Part shown: positions 1-6,331 of the stretch, piece after piece
Position numbering within the stretch: the first letter of the stretch is position 1
Layout of the letters: every line of letters begins with the position of its first letter
Source: Immundisolibacter sp.
GTDB taxonomy: Bacteria; Pseudomonadota; Gammaproteobacteria; Immundisolibacterales; Immundisolibacteraceae
Assembly (NCBI RefSeq): GCF_041601295.1
Contig: NZ_JBFIII010000100.1
Location: 1 to 10,490 of the forward strand
Reading direction: 5' to 3'
DNA: 10,490 nt
Program-made: the position numbers and the translations under genes
The notes under the pieces: model-generated
Told to the model about the DNA's origin: nothing
The model's database searches: none
Seen by the model: only the letters and a program-made list of their open reading frames with translations

Positions 1-275
1 CTCCCGCGACGGGCATCATTGTCGATATCGAAGCCGTCGGTGCCGCTGTAGAGGGCATAGTTACCGGTCAGGGTAGCCGTTTGCGTGGCGTCGCCGCCGT
101 CATAGGCGTCGTTGCCGATTCGGAAGGCATCGTCGCCGGAACGCCGCACGACGTTATCGGTCAACGTGGCGGTCTGGGTGGCAACGGCGTCGTAGCCCGC
201 CGAGTTATTAACCTGGATACCAACGTTATAGACGTAGCCGACGAAATTATCGGAAATCGTCACTTCCTGGGTGAT
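1..275 (-). repeat. In-frame 93-bp (31-residue) beta-helix repeats in the autotransporter passenger
   Basis: Three consecutive units are visible at 183-275, 90-182 and 1-89 (the last cut by the edge). Units two and three share ATQTATLT at the start and an SG-D-F-I-ND pattern near the end. Unit one (ITQEVTIS start) is more diverged but keeps the same spacing of Gln and Asn residues. The regular 31-residue step fits turns of a right-handed beta-helix. The array probably continues left of the window, so the copy number is unknown. Confidence 0.7.
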
Positions 276-1811
276 GGTCTCGCCCGGGCCGGCGTAGCTG
301 AAGATGCCGATGCCATCGCCACCGCCGAAGATATTGTTGTCATGGATCCAGTTGCCGGTGAAGCTGCCGGAGCTGTTGGCCAACAGGAAGATCGAAGTGT
401 CGAAGCTGCCTTCGCTCAAGAAGTTGTTGTGGTGGATATCGGCATTGCTGGTGTTGATGCCACCCACGCCGACGAACTGCGAGCCATAGCCACCGCCGTT
501 GCCGCCGACAAAGTCAAAGCCGGCGACTTCGTTGTCGTCGGCCAGGGTGACGATGGCGTCCATGATGTCGCCTTCGCCGCCGTCAGCGCCGTTGCCGTAC
601 ATTACCGGGTTGTCGCTGCCGACCTCGGATGAGTGCAGATAGAAATTACGCAGCTTGCCGCTGAACGGGTCGGTCAGGTGCGTGAGAGTGCCAATGGTCT
701 CGCCTAGCAACAGGGTGCCGTTGCTCAGGGTCACGTCTTCGGTGTACGGGCCTTCGCCGGCGTGCACATGGACCAGCGTACTGCCCGGGAGGTTGCCGGC
801 CACCGTGGCGTCGTCGAAATTGGTGAACGGATTCTCGTTGGTTCCGTCGCCCCCCGGTGACGCGCTGTTGTCGATATGGATGACGCCACCGGACGGGGCG
901 ACGTTGACGCGGTCGTCGTTGGAAACCTGGTCACGCCAGTCGAGTTCGGAGTTTTCCTTGATGTCGGCGTCACGCTCGACCAGCTGGGTCATGCGCTCGC
1001 TGACGGTGCGGATTCCTTCACCGCTGGGACCACCGAAGGAGTAACGCAGCTTCAGGCCGGTCTGCGAACCGAACAGGTTATCGTCCTGCCAGCTCAGTTC
1101 CACGCCAAAGTTCTTGCGTGGCCGCACTTCCACGCGCAGCTTGGGGCCGTTGGCTTCGCGGTCGGTGGAGTCGCCCTTGAAATGGTAGCCACCGGCATAG
1201 ACGCGGGTCTCATACGGCGAGCCGGGAATACGCGCGCCGACTTCGGCGTCGAAGCCTTCCATCGCTTCCTCGACAATGCCATCGAAGAACAGGCCACTGC
1301 CGATGAAGTTGCCGCCGGTATTGACAACTCCTTCAATGTTCTTTTTATCACCTACTGGCAGGTAGTAGTTGGCACGGAAGTCCCAGGTGTCGCCCAGCGA
1401 CTCGGCGCCGAAGGTCACCTGCTTGTACTTGTTATTGGTGCCGGTCTTGCGCCAGTCGTAGGCGAGGTAGCCGCCCAGGATACGGTTGTTGCGCAGCAGG
1501 CGGTGGCCGACACCCAGGTTGAATTCGTTGGTGCTGTTATCAGCGAAGATGGCGCGCAGGTCGGCGTAGGTAAGGGAGTCTTCGTCCTGCATCAGGGGCT
1601 GCAGGATGGCCAAGCCACCGTGCGAGCTGTCGTTGGTGCCGGCCCGGCCGCTGATTTCGATGTTGCGGGACCACTCGTCGGCACGCGCGTAGGCAGGCAC
1701 CAGGGCGATGGCAACAGCCGCGGCAAGCGCGGTGGGTCGAAATGGCGGGCGACCCGCCTGGTTACGCAAGGTTGCAGCTTTATCACCGAAACGCGCGTTG
1801 GCATTGGCCAT
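1..1811 (-). CDS. Inverse autotransporter (intimin/invasin-type barrel) with parallel beta-helix passenger; 3' end beyond window
   Basis: The reading frame stays open for 603 codons from ATG at 1811 to the left edge, so the C-terminus is missing. Residues 1-25 are a long polar N-region, followed by a hydrophobic core (about 26-41) and a likely signal peptidase site after ARA (residue 44). Residues 45-265 look like an inverse autotransporter barrel (PF11924 type): alternating strands such as NEFNLGVGHRLL, RILGGYLAYDW and WDFRANYYLP. The stretch MTQLVERDADI (274-284) resembles the linker that plugs such barrels. The passenger begins with IHIDNSASPGGDGTNENPF (311-329), typical of secreted beta-helix proteins, then Gly/Asn/Asp-rich beta-helix sequence to the edge. 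I see no LysM domain and no Ig-like domain in the visible part. The family sits in the outer membrane and displays its C-terminal passenger outside the cell, usually for adhesion. The start is fixed by a ribosome binding site 8 bases upstream. The ligand is unknown. Confidence 0.85.
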   Translation of the reverse strand, partial: MANANARFGDKAATLRNQAGRPPFRPTALAAAVAIALVPAYARADEWSRNIEISGRAGTNDSSHGGLAILQPLMQDEDSLTYADLRAIFADNSTNEFNLGVGHRLLRNNRILGGYLAYDWRKTGTNNKYKQVTFGAESLGDTWDFRANYYLPVGDKKNIEGVVNTGGNFIGSGLFFDGIVEEAMEGFDAEVGARIPGSPYETRVYAGGYHFKGDSTDREANGPKLRVEVRPRKNFGVELSWQDDNLFGSQTGLKLRYSFGGPSGEGIRTVSERMTQLVERDADIKENSELDWRDQVSNDDRVNVAPSGGVIHIDNSASPGGDGTNENPFTNFDDATVAGNLPGSTLVHVHAGEGPYTEDVTLSNGTLLLGETIGTLTHLTDPFSGKLRNFYLHSSEVGSDNPVMYGNGADGGEGDIMDAIVTLADDNEVAGFDFVGGNGGGYGSQFVGVGGINTSNADIHHNNFLSEGSFDTSIFLLANSSGSFTGNWIHDNNIFGGGDGIGIFSYAGPGETITQEVTISDNFVGYVYNVGIQVNNSAGYDAVATQTATLTDNVVRRSGDDAFRIGNDAYDGGDATQTATLTGNYALYSGTDGFDIDNDARRG

Positions 1812-1819
1812 GTGTTCGA

Positions 1820-1825
1820 CTCCCT
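1820..1825 (-). promoter_or_regulatory. Ribosome binding site of the autotransporter gene
   Basis: On the minus strand AGGGAG lies 8 bases before the ATG at 1811. This is a good match to the anti-Shine-Dalgarno core at standard spacing, and it decides the start codon. An ATG further upstream is followed directly by a stop (ATGTAG) and cannot be the start. Confidence 0.75.
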
Positions 1826-1938
1826 ACATTTAAGTAGTTAAAAAATAACTGGTTAACTGTCTATTCTTGTTGGCGTAGGCGGCCTCCCTGGCTGCCTGAA
1901 CACTAATCGGGGCGTGCCGCCCAACTGAGCAGGCCGCA

Positions 1939-1967
1939 TTTAAACACGCACAAACTTGGCTGTGCAA
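1939..1967 (-). promoter_or_regulatory. Candidate sigma-70 promoter for the autotransporter gene
   Basis: On the minus strand TTGCAC (1962-1967) and TTTAAA (1939-1944) are separated by 17 bases, matching four of six consensus positions in each box. Transcription would start near 1931, leaving a leader of about 120 bases. This was found by eye, and AT-rich intergenic DNA can give such matches by chance. Confidence 0.35.
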
Positions 1968-2204
1968 TGTTTTGCGCGTTTTTTTTGTGGGCTTGAGTGC
2001 GATCAATCAACTCGGCTGCCTCCTCTGATTCGTGCCGGTGATCCAATGTCCATCCGCTACCGGTTCTGGTGGACCCACGCAAGGGTCTTTCGTGATCATC
2101 AGAACATGCAGTAACAAGGCACGGTCGCCACGGCAGTTTCCCCATTAAATCGTGCGTGGTTACCGCGCTAACGGCACACATTCAAATTACTTTAGGGAGC
2201 CCGT

Positions 2205-2350
2205 GAATTTATTCAGCGTTTCCGGCAGCGCAAGGATGCGCTGCCAAAATCAGTAGCTATCTGCCACTGATTTTGTGAGCCATCGGAAAACCACGCTTTT
2301 CCGATGGCTGGCGCTGAGAAATCCAGGACGGATTTATTCAGCGCTTCCGG
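2205..2350. repeat. Hairpin cluster bordered by 21-bp direct repeats (REP/MITE-like)
   Basis: Two 21-bp copies at 2205-2225 and 2330-2350 share 19 of 21 bases (core ATTTATTCAGCG). Between and around them are four stem-loops. They are a perfect 8-bp stem (2224-2231 with 2238-2245), a perfect 9-bp stem (2246-2254 with 2266-2274), a perfect 13-bp stem with a 6-base loop (2278-2290 with 2297-2309), and a near-perfect stem (2311-2324 with 2330-2344). The arm at 2311-2324 could also pair less well with 2206-2219, closing the first three hairpins inside one outer stem. This arrangement resembles intergenic REP or MITE elements, though the family is not recognised. No transposase gene is nearby. Confidence 0.6.
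2278..2309 (-). terminator. 13-bp stem-loop, possible transcription end for the TPR-sulfotransferase gene
   Basis: This is the strongest hairpin in the cluster: a perfect 13-bp stem with a 6-base loop, about 90 bases past the TGA at 2398-2400. No long U tract follows it on the minus strand, so it is not a classic intrinsic terminator. It may instead stabilise the mRNA 3' end or simply be part of the repeat element. Confidence 0.3.
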
Positions 2351-2397
2351 ATTGGCATATCCAGCGCTAGCGGCTCCACCCGTGCGCGACACAGCGT

Positions 2398-4287
2398 TCA
2401 GTCGGCGCTGTAACCCAGGCTGTCCATCGCCGGTTGCAGCACCGGAATCACCGACGCCAGCTGCTGGCGGTAGTTGCGATACCGGTAGACCGACTGGGTG
2501 TAGAGCTTCTCCGTGACCTGGGCGTGGCTGGCGGTACGGGCGTAGCGGCGGTTTTCGTGAAAATCCAGGCAGCGTGGGTCCCAGGGCTCACCGACGAACT
2601 CGAGCAATTGCCGGCAGTGCGGCTCGGGGTCGGCGACCAGATCCTCGTAACGCACCGCCATGTAGTTCAGGTCCAGATTTGCGCGGTAGTGGTCCACCAG
2701 GCGGCGCACCAGAGCGTAATGGCTGGCGGCGGTTTCAAGTGCATACGAACAATTGAAACCGTGCGTGAGGTCGATCGAGAACGTGGACAGCACCACGTCC
2801 AGTGGATGCCGGATCAGGTGCACGATGGGCGCGTCGGGGAACACCAGGTGAATCAGCCCCAGGTGGGTCTCGTTCAGCGGCATCTTGTCGGTGAACCAGT
2901 TGGCGGCACCGGCTGTCAGGGAGGTTTGCTCGGCCTTGCGCAGGTAGTAATCGCGAAACGCCGCCAGCACGCCCATGTTCTCGCCGAACCACAGGTCGGC
3001 CAGGCAATTGGGGTAGGTCAGTTCGCTGTTGAGCAGGTTGGGGGCAATTCGGGCCAGTTCGTTGATGTAGGGCAGTTCGTCGCCGGCGTTGATGGCCGGG
3101 TGCGAGGTCAGTATCTGCTCCGCCATGGTGGTGCCGGAACGGGGAAAGCCGACGATGAAGATCGGCCGCACCGGTTCACCGTGTCCGCTGTCCAGGCGCG
3201 GCAACGAATCGACCCGGGCGCGGGTGAAGAAGCCCTGCAGCCGCGAGACCAGCGCGCGCGCCGAGTTACGGCCGTAGTTGCGCTTGCCGGTGTCTCGCAC
3301 CAGCCGGTTGGCTTCGGCAAAGGCTTCGAACGCTTCGTCGTAGCGACCCAGCTTGTCCAGGATGTCGCCGCGTGCGTAAAAGTGCCCCGGCCAGGGGTTC
3401 TTGGCCGGCGCGCCTTCCGGCGTCTGGTCGAGCGTGGCCAGCGCCTCGGCGTACTTTTTCTCGCGTTTGAGCAGTTCCGCCTGCGCCACGCGCACGCCGG
3501 GGTGCTTCGGCGCGCGCTCGCGCGTCTGCTCCAGCAGGTCCCAGGCGCCGGGCAGGTCGCGCGCTGCCTGTTTCAAGCCCACCCAGCCGAGCAGGGTGTC
3601 GATGTTTTCCGGCTCGAGCCCGGCGGCCTGCTGGTATAAGGTCTGTGCTTCCTCAAGCCGGCCCTGGTTTTTCAGATTCAGGGCCAGATTGGCGCACAGC
3701 TTGCCGATCGGCCGGTGCAGGGCCAGCGCCCGGCGGTAGTGATACTCGCCCGGCGGCAAGCGATTCAGGTCGGTCAGGACCATGCCCATCAGGTTATGTG
3801 CCTGGGGATTCTGCGGATTCAGCCGCACCGCATTGCGAGCCTGCTTGAGGGCGCCCGACATGTCGCGACGCTTGTAAAGCAACAAGGACAGCTCGCAGGC
3901 CAGGTCAGCATCGTTGGGGCGCAGCCGAGCCAGGCGCTGCAGCAGCACCACGGTGGCGGAGTCGTTGCCCCTGAGCTTCTGAATCTCGAACAGCATGCGC
4001 AGCGCGCGGTGGTGCCCTGGCGCCTTGTTGAGCACACCCGCGCAAAAGGCCTCGGCGCCAGCAAGATCCTTGGCCTGAAAGCGCGCCACGGCTTCCCGAA
4101 AATTGCCTTCCAGCGCCTTGATCTGGTCGGCGCCGGGTGCTTTGACGTCCGTCGCGCCACAGCAGTTGCGGTTCTGTAGGCCACTGTTGCAGGAACAGGC
4201 AGCCGTGTCAGTGGCGGCGGGAGTCGTTTTGTCGGTCACAGGGGGTATCCGTTGCGCGTGATTTGCAGGATGCATTGAAGGCGTCAT
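2398..4287 (-). CDS. SEC-C / tetratricopeptide-repeat / sulfotransferase protein
   Basis: A 629-residue protein in three parts. Residues 31-44 match the SEC-C zinc-binding motif (C-x-C-x8-C-C: Cys31, Cys33, Cys42, Cys43, then Gly). Residues about 60-330 form a TPR array with a clear 34-residue step (units starting near 144, 178, 212, 246 and 280), a protein-binding scaffold. Residues about 374-625 are a sulfotransferase (PF13469 type). The 5'-phosphosulfate loop is PIFIVGFPRSGTT (375-387), and the 3'-phosphate site is around HLIRHPLDVVLS (490-501, Arg493, Ser501). Family knowledge says it transfers sulfate from PAPS to a hydroxyl or amine acceptor; the acceptor cannot be told from sequence. 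No signal peptide is seen, so it is probably cytoplasmic. It is transcribed away from the hydroxylase-sulfotransferase gene. The start is uncertain: no good ribosome binding site precedes the ATG at 4287, and Met5 (4275) is an alternative. Confidence 0.9.
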   Translation of the reverse strand: MTPSMHPANHAQRIPPVTDKTTPAATDTAACSCNSGLQNRNCCGATDVKAPGADQIKALEGNFREAVARFQAKDLAGAEAFCAGVLNKAPGHHRALRMLFEIQKLRGNDSATVVLLQRLARLRPNDADLACELSLLLYKRRDMSGALKQARNAVRLNPQNPQAHNLMGMVLTDLNRLPPGEYHYRRALALHRPIGKLCANLALNLKNQGRLEEAQTLYQQAAGLEPENIDTLLGWVGLKQAARDLPGAWDLLEQTRERAPKHPGVRVAQAELLKREKKYAEALATLDQTPEGAPAKNPWPGHFYARGDILDKLGRYDEAFEAFAEANRLVRDTGKRNYGRNSARALVSRLQGFFTRARVDSLPRLDSGHGEPVRPIFIVGFPRSGTTMAEQILTSHPAINAGDELPYINELARIAPNLLNSELTYPNCLADLWFGENMGVLAAFRDYYLRKAEQTSLTAGAANWFTDKMPLNETHLGLIHLVFPDAPIVHLIRHPLDVVLSTFSIDLTHGFNCSYALETAASHYALVRRLVDHYRANLDLNYMAVRYEDLVADPEPHCRQLLEFVGEPWDPRCLDFHENRRYARTASHAQVTEKLYTQSVYRYRNYRQQLASVIPVLQPAMDSLGYSAD

Positions 4288-4409
4288 TTAGCCGGTCGGC
4301 GGTGGGCCGCGCCGATATTGCGCATAATTCTAGCGGCTGACTGCCGCCGGGCGCGACACGCCGACCTTGCGCGCTATTCCGTTCACATCTGCCTGTGGGT
4401 CCGTACCAG
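4288..4409. promoter_or_regulatory. Divergent promoter region between the two sulfotransferase genes
   Basis: About 120 bases separate the two divergent start codons, so promoters for both must lie here or inside the coding ends. The only AT-rich patch is around 4315-4332. It contains a -10-like CATAAT on the plus strand (4323-4328) and an overlapping TAGAAT on the minus strand. Neither has a convincing -35 box at the right distance. Shared control of the two genes is inferred from geometry alone. Confidence 0.35.
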
Positions 4410-6278
4410 ATGAAGCTTGACACCACCTTTTACCGCCTGCCCATGCGCTTTGACGCCCAGCGTCTGGCCCAGGAACTGGAGCAGTTTGGCGAACCCGACT
4501 GGCGCCCGCATCCACAGGGGTTCGTGGGCAACTCGGCACTGATCCTGGTCGCAACCGACGGCGACGTGAACGATGACCTTACCGGCTCGATGCAGCCGAC
4601 CCAGGCGCTGGGGAAATGCCCGTACATGCAGCAGGTGATGGCCAGTTTCCGGTCAGTAATCGGCCGCTCGCGCATCATGCGCCTGGCCAGTGGCGAGAAC
4701 GTCAGCGAGCACACCGACATCCATCACTACTGGCATCACCACATACGGATTCACGTGCCGATCGTGACCGACCCGTCGATTGAATTCTGGTGCGGCGGTG
4801 ACCAGGTACACATGGCGCCTGGGGAGGCCTGGGTGTTCGATAACTGGCGCATGCACAAGGTGCTCAACCCCAGCGGCGTGACGCGTACCCACCTGGTAAT
4901 CGACACCACCGCCTCGGCCTGGCTGTGGAACCTGGTCCGTCGCTCGGAGCAACCGTTCGCGCCGTCCGGGCCACAGCCACAGCGGGAACTGATGGTGTCG
5001 GTGGCGTACGACCCGCAGGCTCGGCCAGACCTTCGCACCGAACGGTTTGCCGAGGCATCGGTCATGGCGCCGGGCGAGATGGACGTGTTGTTGCAGGAGC
5101 TGGTCGACGATATCCAGGGCGAGGCCGCACCGGACGAGACTGCCGCCTTCAAACACCTGCTGGCGGACTTGCGCGCCGACTGGCGCAACCTGTGGGGCTA
5201 TTACGGTGACCAGACGGAAGGTCATGGCGAATTCAGTCGCCTGCTGGACGATTGCCTGGTCCGCGCGGGAGTGGCCGGGGATGGCCTGAAGCTGCGCAGC
5301 AACGGCCATGGCGCGATGGAAGTGTTGCGTTCGCGCCTGTCCGCCGCCTGCCGCGCCGAGCAGCCGAGGCGCTCGGCGCGCCGACGCGCGCGCGATCGCA
5401 TGCAGCGGCCGATCATCATCGTCGCCGCGCCGCGCTCGGGCAGCACGCTGCTGTTCGAAACCCTGGCGGCCAATCGTCAGCTGTGGACCATCGGCGGCGA
5501 AAGCCACGCCCAGTTCGAGTCGCAGGATGCGCTGAATCCACTGCGTAACGGGCGCCTGAACAACCGCCTGCTGGCCGCCGACGCCAGTCCCGAGGTCGTG
5601 GCGCGCCTGCGGGCTGCATTCCGGCGTGGCCTGCGTAACGGCGACGGCAAGCGGCTGACCGAGTTGCCGGCGCAAAGCCGGCCCCAGAGCGTGCGTTTTC
5701 TGGAGAAAACGCCCAAGAATGCCTTGCGCATTCCCTTTCTGAACGCGGCGTTCCCGGACGCCCTGTTTGTATTTTTGCACCGGGAGCCGCGCGCGAACAT
5801 CAGCAGCATCATGGAGGCCTGGCGGTCGGGCAAGTTTGTGACCTACCCCAAGCTGCCCGGCTGGGAGGGTCCCGCCTGGTCGCTGCTGCTGCCGCCGGAC
5901 TGGCAGACCCTCAAACCCGACGCTCTGGCGGACATCGCCGCCTACCAGTGGCGGGTGGCGAATCAGTGCATCCTCGACGACCTGGCGCAGCTGCCGGCGG
6001 CGCGCTGGTGCGCGGTGGATTATGCGCAGCTATCCACGGATACGGCGACGGTGGTGCGCCAGGTATGCGAGTTCGCCGACATCCCGTTCGGTCCACGCAT
6101 GCAGGAGCTGACAGCATCGAAGCTGCCCCTGTCCCGCTACACCCTGAGTGCGCCCGATACGGAGAAATGGCGCAAAAACGAAGCGGAAATCCTGCCGGTG
6201 CTGGACAGCGTGCAAGCGGTCGCCCGTCAGTTGGGCCAGCTCGGTGTTCCTTCGCAAGCCAACGCGACCCTACACTGA
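4410..6278 (+). CDS. Fused aspartyl/asparaginyl beta-hydroxylase-type dioxygenase and sulfotransferase
   Basis: A 622-residue two-domain protein. Residues about 1-170 resemble the aspartyl/asparaginyl beta-hydroxylase family (PF05118), which uses Fe(II), O2 and 2-oxoglutarate. Likely iron ligands are His101 and Asp103 (EHTD) and His149 (MHKVLN); Arg159 in VTRTHLVID is a plausible 2-oxoglutarate anchor. The sequence GEAWVFDNW before His149 is typical of the family. Residues about 175-330 form a mostly polar linker region. Residues about 333-610 are a sulfotransferase, with phosphosulfate loop RPIIIVAAPRSGST (333-346) and 3'-phosphate region VFLHREPRANISS (454-466; Arg458, Ser465). Both active sites look intact. 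No signal peptide is seen. I chose ATG 4410; an in-frame GTG at 4395 would add five residues, and neither has a strong ribosome binding site. The substrate is unknown: a protein side chain, lipid or small metabolite are all possible. Confidence 0.88.
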   Translation: MKLDTTFYRLPMRFDAQRLAQELEQFGEPDWRPHPQGFVGNSALILVATDGDVNDDLTGSMQPTQALGKCPYMQQVMASFRSVIGRSRIMRLASGENVSEHTDIHHYWHHHIRIHVPIVTDPSIEFWCGGDQVHMAPGEAWVFDNWRMHKVLNPSGVTRTHLVIDTTASAWLWNLVRRSEQPFAPSGPQPQRELMVSVAYDPQARPDLRTERFAEASVMAPGEMDVLLQELVDDIQGEAAPDETAAFKHLLADLRADWRNLWGYYGDQTEGHGEFSRLLDDCLVRAGVAGDGLKLRSNGHGAMEVLRSRLSAACRAEQPRRSARRRARDRMQRPIIIVAAPRSGSTLLFETLAANRQLWTIGGESHAQFESQDALNPLRNGRLNNRLLAADASPEVVARLRAAFRRGLRNGDGKRLTELPAQSRPQSVRFLEKTPKNALRIPFLNAAFPDALFVFLHREPRANISSIMEAWRSGKFVTYPKLPGWEGPAWSLLLPPDWQTLKPDALADIAAYQWRVANQCILDDLAQLPAARWCAVDYAQLSTDTATVVRQVCEFADIPFGPRMQELTASKLPLSRYTLSAPDTEKWRKNEAEILPVLDSVQAVARQLGQLGVPSQANATLH

Positions 6279-6331
6279 AGCGTTGCTCCGGCCGATAGCA
6301 GCGGTGGTGACAGGCAAGCAGGTACCCCGCC

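Larger units (their letters stand above)
1812..2397. other. Gene-free interval between the autotransporter and the TPR-sulfotransferase gene
   Basis: About 585 bases separate two minus-strand genes, visibly less GC-rich than the flanking coding DNA. The left part carries the leader, ribosome binding site and candidate promoter of the autotransporter. The right part (2205-2350) holds a hairpin and direct-repeat cluster just downstream of the sulfotransferase stop codon. Between about 1970 and 2204 I recognise nothing: no convincing gene, tRNA or known riboswitch motif. The one short open frame there (1903-2181, minus) has no homology I recognise. Confidence 0.6.

Noticed and set aside
876..1841. 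Plus-strand open frame of 321 codons, and similar frames at 81-632 and 655-1044
   Set aside because: They lie antisense to the inverse autotransporter, whose minus-strand frame has a signal peptide, barrel pattern, repeats and a ribosome binding site. The plus-strand products are low-complexity and resemble no family I recognise.
1945..1987. Small GCACA/TGTGC hairpin followed by eight T as a plus-strand terminator
   Set aside because: The stem is only 5 bp, is about 14 bases from the T tract, and no plus-strand gene lies upstream.
2060..2180. Possible riboswitch (c-di-GMP or cobalamin-like) suggested by CACGCA and small hairpins on either strand
   Set aside because: The conserved core sequences and helices of those riboswitch classes are not present; only short fragments match.
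1903..2181. Minus-strand 92-codon open frame in the intergenic interval
   Set aside because: It overlaps the candidate autotransporter promoter, has mixed composition with no recognisable domain, and no good ribosome binding site at its ATG.
2434..3639. Plus-strand open frame of 401 codons
   Set aside because: It is antisense to the TPR-sulfotransferase, which has clear motifs. Long mirror frames are expected in GC-rich coding DNA.
4653..5780. Minus-strand open frame of 375 codons
   Set aside because: It is antisense to the hydroxylase-sulfotransferase fusion, and the product is Arg/Gln/His-rich without domain motifs.
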